Shown here: piece by piece, positions 27,628 to 36,265 of the stretch
Position numbering within the stretch: the stretch's first letter is position 1
Layout of the letters: each line of letters opens with the position of its first letter
DNA from: Azospirillum thiophilum
GTDB taxonomy: Bacteria > Pseudomonadota > Alphaproteobacteria > Azospirillales > Azospirillaceae
Length of the DNA: 64,000 nt
Assembly: GCF_001305595.1 (NCBI RefSeq)
Contig: NZ_CP012405.1
Location: 36,001 to 100,000, forward strand
Reading direction: 5' to 3'
Made by a program: the position numbers and the translations under genes
The notes under the pieces: model-generated
The model's database searches: none
Seen by the model: the letters and a program-made list of their open reading frames with translations, nothing else
What the model was told of the DNA's origin: nothing

Positions 27628-29075
27628 GACGCGAACTCCTTGGCAAGGGGATAGAGCCGGCGCCAGCGCAGCCACGCCTGGCTGTACGCTTCGGCGCGGG
27701 CCGGATCGGGGGTGAAGGTCTCAAGACGACGGGGCTTGCGGCAGACGGTGGCGGGAGACTCGCCGGTCGCGGCCATCCGGCCGAGATGGGCGGCTCCCAG
27801 CGCCGCCCCGACCTCGCCGTCCTCGATGCGGTGGATGGTGACGCCCAGCGCGTCGGCGCAGATGCGCGCCCACAGCCGCGAGCGGGAGCCGCCGCCGGCA
27901 AGGTCGAACGCGGTCGGAGCACCTTCACCCAGCGCCACGAGGTTGTCGCGGGAGGCGAAGGCGACGCCTTCCAGCACCGCCTGGACCAGCGCGTCGCGGC
28001 CGGTCTCCGCCGACAGGCCGGCGAACAGGCCGCGCACGGTGGCGTCGTTGTGGGGGGTGCGCTCGCCCGACAGGTAGGGCAGGAAGGCGACCGGCGAGGG
28101 GCCGTCCACCGCATCGCCCAGCGGCGCCAGCAAGTCCGCCTCCGGCGCGCCGAGGGTGGAGGCCGCCCAGGCGAGGGAGGCCGCCGAGGACAGCATCACC
28201 CCCATCTGGTGCCAGACGCCGGGCAGCGCATGGCAGAAGGCGTGGACCGCCATTGCCGGGTTGGGCAGGAAGCGGTCGGTCGTCCGCCAGACCACGCCCG
28301 AGGTGCCGAGGCTGAGAAAGCCGTCGCCGGGCGCGATGGCGCCCAGCCCGACGGCGCTGGCGGCGCAGTCGCCGGCCCCGCCCGCCACCACCGGCGGCTC
28401 GCGCATGCCCCAGCGCCGGGCGAGTTCGGGCGACAGCCGGGCGACCGCATCCGAGCCTTCCGCCAGATCCGGCATGTGGGCGCGGGTCAGGCGGGTCGCC
28501 GCCAGCAGTTCGTCCGACCAGTCGCGCCGGGCGACGTCCAGCCACAGCGTGCCGGAGGCGTCGGACATCTCCTCCACCATCGCGCCGGTCAGGCGCCAGC
28601 GGACATAGGCCTTGGGTAGCAGCACCTTGGCGACGGCGGCGAAGATCTCCGGCTCCTCCTCCGCCACCCACAGCAGCTTGGGCGCGGTGAAGCCGGGCAT
28701 GGCGATGTTTCCGCTGATCCCGCGCAGGTCGGGCAGCGCCACCTCCAGCGCCGCGCATTGGCGGTGGGCGCGGCCGTCGTTCCACAGGATGGCGGGCCGC
28801 AGCACCCGGTGGTCGTGCCCCAGCAGCACCGCGCCATGCATCTGGCCGGAGAAGCCGATGCCGATGACGGCGGCGAGGTCCGCCGGCTGCCGCTCCGCCA
28901 GCTCGTCCACCGCGGCGATGGCGGCGGCGACCCAATCCTCCGGCTCCTGCTCCGACCACAGCGGATGCGGGCGCGAGACGGAGCAGGGGCGCGACGCGCC
29001 CGCCGTGACCGCGCCGTCGCCGTCGGTCAGCACCGCCTTGACGCTGGACGTGCCGATGTCGATCCCGAGAAACAT
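27624..29075 (-). CDS. xylB: Xylulokinase
   Basis: 483 residues of the FGGY kinase family from ATG 29075, with AGAGAGG about 8 bases upstream; a TTG nine bases before it is less likely. LGIDIGTSSVKAVLTDGDG is the N-terminal phosphate motif; GFSGQMHGAVLL is the substrate-binding xylulokinase signature; LAGGGSRSRLWARI is the ATP-binding part. Phosphorylates D-xylulose to xylulose 5-phosphate, feeding the pentose phosphate pathway. Immediately upstream of xylA; 48 bp downstream of the LacI gene. Confidence 0.94.
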   Translation of the reverse strand: MFLGIDIGTSSVKAVLTDGDGAVTAGASRPCSVSRPHPLWSEQEPEDWVAAAIAAVDELAERQPADLAAVIGIGFSGQMHGAVLLGHDHRVLRPAILWNDGRAHRQCAALEVALPDLRGISGNIAMPGFTAPKLLWVAEEEPEIFAAVAKVLLPKAYVRWRLTGAMVEEMSDASGTLWLDVARRDWSDELLAATRLTRAHMPDLAEGSDAVARLSPELARRWGMREPPVVAGGAGDCAASAVGLGAIAPGDGFLSLGTSGVVWRTTDRFLPNPAMAVHAFCHALPGVWHQMGVMLSSAASLAWAASTLGAPEADLLAPLGDAVDGPSPVAFLPYLSGERTPHNDATVRGLFAGLSAETGRDALVQAVLEGVAFASRDNLVALGEGAPTAFDLAGGGSRSRLWARICADALGVTIHRIEDGEVGAALGAAHLGRMAATGESPATVCRKPRRLETFTPDPARAEAYSQAWLRWRRLYPLAKEFAS

Positions 29076-29123
29076 GACCGGCAACCTCTCTTTCCAAAAA
29101 CCGAACCGGCGGCCTGCCGCCGC

Positions 29124-30206
29124 TCAGGGCAAATTGTCGCGCAGGATGACCTGGACCCGGATATGCTCCTGCGCCGCGACGATCTCTTGGCCCGTAACCA
29201 GGGCGTGGAGCACCCGCGCCATCGACCGCGCCTCGTGTCCCGGATCCTGCGCCACCAGGGCGGCGACGGTGCCGTCCAGCAGCATGCGGCGGGTTGCAGG
29301 CGTCAGCTCGTGTCCGACGCAGAGGATCCGGCGGGTGAGCCCGGCCTCGGCCAGCGCCTCGCCGATGCCGACGGAGCCCTCGCCGGTGTTGTAGATCGCC
29401 ACCAGCCCGGGCGTGTCGGCCAGCATGCGGCGGACCAGCTCGCGGTTGCGCTCCGGATCGTCGCGGCCCTCGACCGGGGGCAGCAGGGTCAGTTGCGGAT
29501 ATTCCTCCGCCAGCACCTGCCCGAAGCCGAAGCGCCGTTCGGCATGGTCGCGCAGGCTGGCCGAGCCGGTGACGATGCCGACCGAGCCACCCGCCTCGCC
29601 CTCCATCTTGCCGGCATGTGCCGGCCCCCAGGGGCCGCAGAGGAAGCGGCCGACCAGCGATCCCGCGGTGCGTCCGGCGGCGATGTTGTCGATGCCGACA
29701 TAATGCTGGCGGCGCGACGACGGTGCATCAGACACCAGCGTCACCACCGCCATGCCGCCTTCCACCAGATCGTCGATGGCCGCCCGGATCCGGGGATGGT
29801 CGAGCGCGACCACCGCCACCCCCTCGAAGCGTCCGGCCAGCCCGGCCAGCTCCGCCGCCAGCCGGTCGGGGTCGAACAGGTCGGTCTCGACGATCTCGAC
29901 CGCGATGCGCCGTGCGCGGAACCAGCCGGCCTGGGCGCGCACATTGTCGGCGATGTCCATCATGAAGCGGTTGCTGCCGCGCGGCAGGATCACGGCGAAG
30001 CGCCAGGACCGCGCCCGCGCCAGCTCGGCTGCCGCCGCCAACGGGCGGAAGCCCAGCCGCTGTACCGCCTCGTGCACCTTGCGCGCGGTCTTGGCGCTGA
30101 CACCGGGGCGCCCGTTGACGACCCGGTCGGCCGTCGCGAGGCTGACGCCGGCCGCCGCCGCCACGTCGCGCAGGGTCAGGGGAGCATCGGTGATGGGATT
30201 GTTCAT
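29124..30206 (-). CDS. LacI-family regulator of the xylose genes
   Basis: 360 residues. The HTH reads LTLRDVAAAAGVSLATADRV followed by VNGRPGVSAKTARKVHEAV, then the hinge (LARARSWRFAVILP) and a periplasmic-binding-protein-type ligand domain (FVGIDNIAAGRTAGSLVGRF-like region; VAIYNTGEGSVGIGEAL). Position directly before xylB on the same strand suggests a local repressor that releases DNA when xylose or a derivative binds. A palindrome lies 23 bp before its start. It is the rhizobial-type, not AraC-type, XylR. Confidence 0.85.
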   Translation of the reverse strand: MNNPITDAPLTLRDVAAAAGVSLATADRVVNGRPGVSAKTARKVHEAVQRLGFRPLAAAAELARARSWRFAVILPRGSNRFMMDIADNVRAQAGWFRARRIAVEIVETDLFDPDRLAAELAGLAGRFEGVAVVALDHPRIRAAIDDLVEGGMAVVTLVSDAPSSRRQHYVGIDNIAAGRTAGSLVGRFLCGPWGPAHAGKMEGEAGGSVGIVTGSASLRDHAERRFGFGQVLAEEYPQLTLLPPVEGRDDPERNRELVRRMLADTPGLVAIYNTGEGSVGIGEALAEAGLTRRILCVGHELTPATRRMLLDGTVAALVAQDPGHEARSMARVLHALVTGQEIVAAQEHIRVQVILRDNLP

Positions 30207-30228
30207 GTGGCGAACATATTCCGGCGAA

Positions 30229-30246
30229 TTGAGGTGCGCAACTCAA
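30229..30246. promoter_or_regulatory. Palindrome upstream of the LacI regulator
   Basis: TTGAGGTGCGCAACTCAA is a palindrome with 16 of 18 matching positions and the CG-centred symmetry usual for LacI-family operators. It is 23 bp before the start codon, suiting autoregulation and control of the whole xyl operon. Confidence 0.6.
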
Positions 30247-30525
30247 ATCTTGATGTTGAGAGGGCCGGCACCCGGCGGCAGTTCTTCCGGGGAGCCATTG
30301 CCAAGGCTTGTCCTATGACCGAAGGCTTGGGTTCAAGGTGCGTACATCAGGACAGGAGGCCCGGCCTTGGCCATCGTCGGGCCTGGGCGGCGCGACCCGG
30401 TGCCTCCAATGGGGAGGCGGCACTACCCCGTCTGTGGCGCCGATGCCTTCGATTGATCCGATGACCGGACAATGCGCAGCACTTTAGGCTTGCTCCTCCG
30501 TTGCGCCACAGCACAGCAGGATGGA

Positions 30526-32403
30526 ATGCCGCAGCTGAGAAGCCATCAGCAACTGGTCGGCGCCATCGCCCAGGCGATCGGCCGGCAGCAGACGGAGGTC
30601 CGCGACATCCTGGCCGCGGTGACGCCCGGCGGGGGGAAGTCGCTGCTTCCGGTCATCATGGCGGCGGCGCTGCACGGTGCCGGGCGGATCGACCGGGTCT
30701 GCTGGATCGTCCCGCGCGACAGCCTGCGCCGGCAGGCGGAGGAGGCCTTCGTCGATCCCCGCTGGCGCGATGCGCTCGGCCATTCCCTCGCCCTGCGCGC
30801 GGCGGAGAACGGGCGCGACCTCTGCCGCGGCCTCGATGGCTACATCACCACCTATCAGGCGGTGGCGGCAGCACCGGACCTGCATCTTCAGGAGTTCCGC
30901 CGCCACCGCTACCTGTTGGCCGTGGACGAACTGCACCATCTGCCGGCGGTCTTCGATACCGACCGGATGGCCGCGGTGGAGGAGGAGACGGCGTGGAGCC
31001 GCTGCATCCTGCCGCTGCTGGAGAATGCCGCGGCGAGGCTGCTGATGAGCGGCACGCTGGAGCGCGCCGACGGCCGCCCCATCCTGTGGCTGCCCTACCG
31101 GGCGCCGCAGGGGGCGCGCAAGTTGCGGGAGATCGACTTCAAGGCGCCGGGCTGGGCAGTCGTCGGCTATTCCCGCCGGCAGGCGCTGGCCGAGAAGGCG
31201 ATCCTGCCGGTGACCTTCGGCGCCATGGACGGCTCGGCCTCCTGGCTGGACGCCGAGCGCACCAACCGTTGGGCCGAGGCCCTGTCCAAGGCCGGCGAGA
31301 ACACGCGCGACGCCCTGTTCACCGCGCTGCGCACCGGCTTCGCCAAGGCGATGCTGCGCGAGGCCTACCGCTCCTGCCGCGACCACCGGGCGAAACGGCG
31401 GGCGGCGTTGAAGCTGCCGCCGGTGGACGGCGGAGCGGCGCCCGGCCCTGAGTCCGGCCTGGGAAAGCTGCTGGTGATCGCTCCCGACCAGGAGACGGCA
31501 CGCTTCTATCTCGACACGCTGCATGGCTGGATGCCGCAGGAACAGGCCGGCCGGATGGCACGCCTCGCCATCTCCGAGCGCCGCGACGCGCAGGAGGTGG
31601 TCGCCGCCTTCCGCCTGCGTCCCGAACCGGCGGTGCTGGTCTCGGTCGCCATGGCCTATGAGGGGCTGGACGCTCCGTCCATCACCCATGTCGCCTGCCT
31701 GACGCACATCCGCTCGCGCCCCTGGCTGGAGCAGGCGATCGCCCGGGCGACACGGGTCGATCCGCTGGCCGGCCCCTACGACCAGCAGCGGGCGCTGGTC
31801 TACCACCCCTCCGACGCGCTGTTCGAGCGGTTCCGCACCATGGTGGAGACCCAGCAGGGCACCCGCGCCATGATCAAGACCCGCCGCGCCCAGCAGGAGC
31901 TTCCCTTCGAGCGCACGGCGGAGCGCGAGCCGGAGATCATCCCGCTTGAATCCAACGCCACCGCATTGCATTTCGCCGTGGTGGCGCCCGGCCCCGATTT
32001 CGCCGCGCAGGCGCGCGATCCGGGCGAGCTGCCGCTGACGCCCAGCGCCGCCGAGCATCACCTGCGCCAGCGCATCGGCCAGCTGGTCGCAGCCCAGGTG
32101 ATCGAGGACGAGGACAACAACCTCGTCGCCGAGGGGCCGACCGGCTACCACATCTACAACGCGGTGCTGAAGCGCCTGATGAAGAAGGCGCGGTCCGAGA
32201 TGACGCTGTCGGAACTGGAATCGGCCATCGGCTGGCTGGAGCGCAACCGGCTGTCCGACCACCGCCACCTGATCGCCGACGATCCCCAATTCCAATGGTC
32301 GACCCGCCGCCGCGGGCAGCCGGCTCGTCCAACGGCCCGCCAACCGGGCGCCACGAGCGCCATGGCGCCGTCCTCCCGCCGGCGCCCTGCCCCGCGACCC
32401 TGA
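30526..32403 (+). CDS. DEAD/DEAH-type superfamily 2 helicase-like protein
   Basis: 625 residues from ATG 30526, preceded by AGGATGGA; an in-frame ATG at 30472 would add 18 residues. RSHQQLVGAIAQAI is a Q-motif-like start; AVTPGGGKSLLPV is Walker A (motif I); VDELHHLP is motif II; LLMSGTLERADG is motif III; and EQAIARATRVDP is the motif VI arginine pattern. The C-terminal 130 residues are basic and not recognised. Likely ATP-dependent nucleic-acid unwinding; partner unknown. Stand-alone helicases like this occur on Azospirillum-type plasmids and in prophages. It ends 3 bp from the convergent LysR gene. Confidence 0.75.
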   Translation: MPQLRSHQQLVGAIAQAIGRQQTEVRDILAAVTPGGGKSLLPVIMAAALHGAGRIDRVCWIVPRDSLRRQAEEAFVDPRWRDALGHSLALRAAENGRDLCRGLDGYITTYQAVAAAPDLHLQEFRRHRYLLAVDELHHLPAVFDTDRMAAVEEETAWSRCILPLLENAAARLLMSGTLERADGRPILWLPYRAPQGARKLREIDFKAPGWAVVGYSRRQALAEKAILPVTFGAMDGSASWLDAERTNRWAEALSKAGENTRDALFTALRTGFAKAMLREAYRSCRDHRAKRRAALKLPPVDGGAAPGPESGLGKLLVIAPDQETARFYLDTLHGWMPQEQAGRMARLAISERRDAQEVVAAFRLRPEPAVLVSVAMAYEGLDAPSITHVACLTHIRSRPWLEQAIARATRVDPLAGPYDQQRALVYHPSDALFERFRTMVETQQGTRAMIKTRRAQQELPFERTAEREPEIIPLESNATALHFAVVAPGPDFAAQARDPGELPLTPSAAEHHLRQRIGQLVAAQVIEDEDNNLVAEGPTGYHIYNAVLKRLMKKARSEMTLSELESAIGWLERNRLSDHRHLIADDPQFQWSTRRRGQPARPTARQPGATSAMAPSSRRRPAPRP

Positions 32404-32406
32404 CGG

Positions 32407-33315
32407 TTAGGCCGCCGTCCTGCAGCGCCCTTCCAGCAGGTCGCGCTCGCGCGACAGCGCGTCGGCCATGAAGTCGAGGAAGGCGCGGACGCGGCCCATG
32501 TGCCGCAGATCCTCGTGGGTCAGCAGCCACAGCTTGGCATCGGCCTCCGGCACCGGTGCGCCGATGCGCCGGAAGGCGGGATCGCGGTCGACCACCCCGC
32601 AGGGCAGAAGGCCGAGCCCGACGCCGGCCCGCACCGCCTCCACCAATCCCGCCACCGAGTTGACGCGGTAGCCGATGGCCGAGGCCGGCACCGTCCGCTT
32701 CATCCAGCGGGCGAGGTTGGTGTGGTCGAAGGACTCGTCCAGCCCGACCCAGGGATGGCGGTCGAAATCCTCCGCTTCCGGCCCCTGCCCCAGGAGGCAG
32801 GCGGCGCCATAGACGGCGAAGGCCAGCCCGGACACCGCCCGTCCGACCAGATTCTCCGGCGGCCGGTTGGTGGCGCGGATGGCGACGTCGGCCTCCCGCC
32901 GGGTCAGGCTGAGCGACGCCTCGGCCGCCATCAGGTCGACGCGCAGGTCGGGGTGGATCCGGCGGAAGGCGGCGATATGGCGGGGCAGGATGTAGAGGGT
33001 GAGGATGTCGACGGTGGTGACGCGCAGGCTGCCGCGGATCTGGGTGTCGCGTCCCGACAGCAGCCGGTTGGCGGCGGTCAGATCCTCCTCCATCTTCTGG
33101 GCGACGCGGTGCATCTCTTCGCCCGCGGCGGTCAATGCATAGCCGCCGGGCAGCTTGTCGAACAGCTGTGCGCCCATCGCCTGCTCCAGCGCCGTGACGC
33201 GGCGCAGGACGGTGCTGTGGTTCACCCCCAGGACGCGCGCCGCCGCCGACAGCGATCCATGCCGCGCCACCGCCAGCAGATAGCGCAGATCGTCCCAATT
33301 GTTGCCGCCCACCAT
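32407..33315 (-). CDS. LysR-family transcriptional regulator
   Basis: 302 residues. The winged HTH (LRYLLAVARHGSLSAAARVL, then GVNHSTVLRRVTALEQAMG) is standard, followed by a substrate domain with VDLMAAEASLSLTRREADVA and the AGVGLGLLPCGVVDRDPAF stretch. It belongs to the CrgA-like group. It is divergent from the membrane protein gene at 33424; the 108 bp between carry a LysR-box-like palindrome. The target is presumably that gene or a remote one. Confidence 0.88.
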   Translation of the reverse strand: MVGGNNWDDLRYLLAVARHGSLSAAARVLGVNHSTVLRRVTALEQAMGAQLFDKLPGGYALTAAGEEMHRVAQKMEEDLTAANRLLSGRDTQIRGSLRVTTVDILTLYILPRHIAAFRRIHPDLRVDLMAAEASLSLTRREADVAIRATNRPPENLVGRAVSGLAFAVYGAACLLGQGPEAEDFDRHPWVGLDESFDHTNLARWMKRTVPASAIGYRVNSVAGLVEAVRAGVGLGLLPCGVVDRDPAFRRIGAPVPEADAKLWLLTHEDLRHMGRVRAFLDFMADALSRERDLLEGRCRTAA

Positions 33316-33329
33316 TTATTCCCGCTTAT

Positions 33330-33352
33330 TTTTGCAGATGCTTTTTGCAAAA
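33330..33352. promoter_or_regulatory. Candidate LysR box
   Basis: TTTTGCA-N9-TGCAAAA, perfect 7-bp arms spanning 23 bp and carrying a T-N11-A core, sits 15 bp before the LysR start codon. Typical of autoregulated LysR proteins. Confidence 0.6.
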
Positions 33353-33423
33353 CTCGCCAATTCCCGCTCATCAAAGCACAATTTAGGGTTCCGGCCCAAG
33401 CATCACCCATTTCGGCCGCACGA

Positions 33424-34263
33424 ATGTCCGACCTTCTGCAAGACCCCTTCGTCCAATCCAGCGTGCTGCCCCTGCTGGTCGGCCTCGTCCTGGTCGGTGT
33501 CCTGCACCTGCTGCGGCGCCCGCTGGCCGCCGCCGGGATCGCCGCCGGCTTCCTGGTGGTCTTCGTCATGGTGGTCGGCTTGCCCGCCCTGCCCCCGCCG
33601 TCGAGCATGGGCAAGCTGTTCTGGTCGTCCGCGGCCGGGCTGGCGCTGGGCGTCGCCGCCGATGCGGCGGGTGTCCGCGGCCGGGCCGCATCGGCGGCGC
33701 TGGCGCTGTGGCTGGCCGGCTCGCTGGTGTGGATCGCCCTGCCGGCCCTGGATTCGGCGGCGGCGGCCCTCAGCCTCCTGGTCCTGCTCGCCACCGCCGC
33801 ATGGGTCGCCTTTGGTCGCGCTTCGGCGCCCGCCGGAAACCCGACCGCACCGGCGGCCTCGCTGCTGGCTCTGGCGCTGGCCGTCGGCGGCACCGCGCTG
33901 ATCGGCTCTTCCGCATCCATCGCCCAGATGGCGCTCGCCCTGGCGGCGTCGGCCGGCGGCTTCCTGCTGTGGAACTGGCCGGTCGAGCGCCATGGCTGGG
34001 GCCTGCCGGGCCAGGTGGCGCTCGGCATCGCGGTGCTGCTGGCCGGCGTGCTGGCCCTCTTCACCCAGGCGCAGGCCGCCGTCCTGCTGCTGGCGCTGCC
34101 GGCGCTGCTGGCCGGCCATGTGCGCCGCCTCATTCCGGCCGGCGACGGCCTTGTCGGCCGTGCCGCCTCGGCGGCGGCGGTCACGGCGGCCGCGGTCGTT
34201 CCGGCCCTGGTCGCCATCGGTGCGGCCTATGCGCTGAGCGGCGGCGAAGCGTCGCCCTACTGA
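33424..34263 (+). CDS. Small polytopic membrane protein of unknown function
   Basis: 279 residues with about nine hydrophobic segments and very high Ala/Leu/Gly content. No catalytic motif or recognisable family pattern is seen; WNWPVERHGWGLPGQ is the only polar stretch that stands out. Start ATG 33424. It is divergent from a LysR regulator and precedes the YceI gene by 44 bp, so it may be under that regulator and share a transcript with yceI. Function not assigned. Confidence 0.6.
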   Translation: MSDLLQDPFVQSSVLPLLVGLVLVGVLHLLRRPLAAAGIAAGFLVVFVMVVGLPALPPPSSMGKLFWSSAAGLALGVAADAAGVRGRAASAALALWLAGSLVWIALPALDSAAAALSLLVLLATAAWVAFGRASAPAGNPTAPAASLLALALAVGGTALIGSSASIAQMALALAASAGGFLLWNWPVERHGWGLPGQVALGIAVLLAGVLALFTQAQAAVLLLALPALLAGHVRRLIPAGDGLVGRAASAAAVTAAAVVPALVAIGAAYALSGGEASPY

Positions 34264-34307
34264 TCCCCATTCCCCCTCATCGACTTCCATCCCCCGGAGT
34301 TCCGTTC

Positions 34308-34892
34308 ATGAAGAAGACCTTGTTCGCCGCCGCCCTGTTCGCCATCGCCGCGGCCGGTTCCGCCGCCCCCGCCTTCGCCGCCCCGGTCAACTACAAGATC
34401 GACCCGGCCCACACCGCGGTGAGCTTCATCGTCAACCATATCGGCTTCTCCAACGTGATCGGCCGCTTCAACACGATGGCCGGCGACGTCACCTTCGACA
34501 AGGACGCCGTCGAGAAGAGCGCGGTCGCCATCACCATCGATGCCGCCAGCATCGACACCAACCACGCCAAGCGCGACGAGCATCTGCGCTCGCCGGACTT
34601 CTTCAACACGAAGGAGTTCCCGAAGCTGACCTTCAAGAGCACGAAGATCGAGAAGACCGGCGACAAGACCGGCAAGTTGCACGGCGACCTGACCATGCTG
34701 GGCGTGACCAAGCCGGTCGTCCTCGATGTCACCTTCAACAAGGACGGCGTCAGCCCGGCCAGCAAGCTGGAGACCGCCGGCTTCTCCGCCCGCGGCACGC
34801 TGAAGCGCACCGATTTCGGCATGAAGTACGGTGCCCCGGCCGTCGGCGACGACATCCAGCTGCTGATCGAGGTCGAAGCGGTCAAGTCCTGA
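34308..34892 (+). CDS. YceI-family periplasmic lipid-binding protein
   Basis: 194 residues. A signal peptide (1-24, ending APAFA) is followed by the YceI lipocalin-like barrel: YKIDPAHTAVSFIVNHIGFS, RFNTMAGDVTFD, IDAASIDTNHAKRDEHLRS, then FARGTLKRTDFGMKYG-like end. Proteins of this family bind polyisoprenoids or fatty-acyl amides; in some bacteria they respond to base or osmotic stress. A GGAG ribosome site lies before the ATG. A strong terminator follows. Confidence 0.9.
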   Translation: MKKTLFAAALFAIAAAGSAAPAFAAPVNYKIDPAHTAVSFIVNHIGFSNVIGRFNTMAGDVTFDKDAVEKSAVAITIDAASIDTNHAKRDEHLRSPDFFNTKEFPKLTFKSTKIEKTGDKTGKLHGDLTMLGVTKPVVLDVTFNKDGVSPASKLETAGFSARGTLKRTDFGMKYGAPAVGDDIQLLIEVEAVKS

Positions 34893-34936
34893 TCGCGGGA
34901 CGCAGCGGCAAGCTGCATCGGACTGTTGCAGTGTGG

Positions 34937-34961
34937 AGGGGCCGGCTTGCCGGCCCCTTTT
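34937..34961 (+). terminator. Rho-independent terminator after yceI
   Basis: AGGGGCCGG-CTTG-CCGGCCCCT followed by TTT: a 9-bp GC stem with a 4-base loop and a T-run, 45 bp beyond the yceI stop. Confidence 0.85.
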
Positions 34962-35118
34962 GCCGTGACCATGCCGGCCGGAGGCCACCCGATGCCGCTG
35001 CCGCGCGCAACGCCGGTGTCCTGCCGATCGGCCGGGCACCGTGCTTCGACCGGCAACATATTCATGGACGACCGGCTATAGTGGGCGGGCCGATCCCCAT
35101 CGACGCAGGATGACAGCC

Positions 35119-35835
35119 ATGGCCCCGCCCCTCGATCCCGCCGTGCTGCGCGGCATGCCGCTGTTCGCCGGCCTGGATGCCGATGCCATGGCGGAGGCGG
35201 TCGCCCTCGCCCGTCCGCGCCGCCATGCCCGCGGAGCGGCGGTCTTCACCCAGGGCGAGGCGGCTGCTGCCGGGCATGCGCTGATCGACGGGCGGGTGAA
35301 GATCGTGCAGACCGGCCCCGATGGACAGCAGGTGGTGATGCGCTTCATCGGGCCGGGCGAGATGTTCGGCACACTGGCGATCTTCACCGACGGTCTCTAT
35401 CCCGCCGATGCCGTCGCCGTCGCCGACAGCGTTGAACTGTCCTGGCCGGCCGCCGCCATGACCGACCTGATGGAGCGGCATCCCGTCATCGTCCGCAACG
35501 CGCTGTCCATCGTCGGTGGCCGGCTGCGGGAGGTGCAACACCGCCTGCGCGAGGTCGCGACCGAGCGGGTGGAGCGCCGCGTCGCCCATGCCCTGCTGCG
35601 TCTGGTGCGCCAGGCCGGCCGGCGGGTGGAGACGGGGGTGGAGATCGATTTTCCGCTGTCGCGCCAGGACGTGGCGGAGATGACCGGCACCACGCTCCAC
35701 ACCGTCAGCCGCACCCTGTCCGCCTGGGAAAGCCAGGGCATCGTCGAGAGCGGCCGCCAACAGGTGGTGATCCGCAAGCCCCACGCCCTGGTTGCCATCG
35801 CCGAGGATCTGCCGCCGCTCCGCTCCGGGGATTGA
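35119..35835 (+). CDS. Crp/Fnr-family regulator (NnrR/Dnr-like, no cysteine cluster)
   Basis: 238 residues from ATG 35119, with CAGGA about 8 bases upstream; ATG 35110 is an alternative. A cyclic-nucleotide-binding fold (PLFAGLDADAMAEAVA, IGPGEMFGTLAIFTDG) and a Crp-type HTH (LSRQDVAEMTGTTLHTVSRT) with the recognition helix. There are no N-terminal cysteines for an iron-sulfur cluster, which separates it from oxygen-sensing Fnr and suggests an NO-sensing Dnr/NnrR type. The DUF1858 neighbour supports that. A perfect FNR/Nnr box exists 6 kb away before ubiT, so those genes may be targets. Confidence 0.85.
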   Translation: MAPPLDPAVLRGMPLFAGLDADAMAEAVALARPRRHARGAAVFTQGEAAAAGHALIDGRVKIVQTGPDGQQVVMRFIGPGEMFGTLAIFTDGLYPADAVAVADSVELSWPAAAMTDLMERHPVIVRNALSIVGGRLREVQHRLREVATERVERRVAHALLRLVRQAGRRVETGVEIDFPLSRQDVAEMTGTTLHTVSRTLSAWESQGIVESGRQQVVIRKPHALVAIAEDLPPLRSGD

Positions 35836-35938
35836 AAAGCCGGGGGACGAAGTGGCGGACGCTTGCCGTGGCGCAAAGACCGGCGCCGGCCGGACCGATA
35901 GGATCGGCGCATGTCCCCATGCGCAGGAGCACCAGATC

Positions 35939-36250
35939 ATGGACGCGACCACGGACGCCGACCGCCGGCCCCCCCCATCGGGCAAGGCACCGTCCGCCCT
36001 CACCGCGGCCCCGACCGGCGCCGCTCCCACCGCCGCTGCGACCTTGGCCGACATGACCATGGCCGGGTTGATGCGGGACCGGCCGGCATCGGTGCCGGTC
36101 CTGCTGCGCCGCGGAATGGCCTGCCCCGGCTGCGCGATGGCGCCCTTCATGACGGTGCGCGAGGCGGCGGAGGCCCATGGGATGGATGTGGACGCCCTGC
36201 TGGATGCCGTCTCTCCCCTCGGCGGCGCTCTCGGCGGCACCGGTCGATGA
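35939..36250 (+). CDS. DUF1858 redox-disulfide domain protein
   Basis: 103 residues. After a Pro/Ala-rich linker of about 38 residues comes TMAGLMRDRPASVPVLLRRG, then MACPGCAMAPFMTVREAAEAH. The CPGC pair is the hallmark of DUF1858, a domain linked with hybrid-cluster proteins and nitric-oxide/denitrification genes. An 18-bp palindrome with perfect 7-bp arms (35907-35924, GCGCATG-N4-CATGCGC) sits just before its ribosome site (AGGAG) and may be an operator. It is probably co-controlled with the Crp/Fnr gene. Confidence 0.8.
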   Translation: MDATTDADRRPPPSGKAPSALTAAPTGAAPTAAATLADMTMAGLMRDRPASVPVLLRRGMACPGCAMAPFMTVREAAEAHGMDVDALLDAVSPLGGALGGTGR

Positions 36251-36265
36251 CCGGTGCCGCCGGCA

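Noticed and set aside
31937..33298. A long minus-strand frame over the end of the helicase and the LysR gene
   Set aside because: Its protein is Arg/Gly/Pro-rich shadow sequence; the LysR frame is unambiguous.
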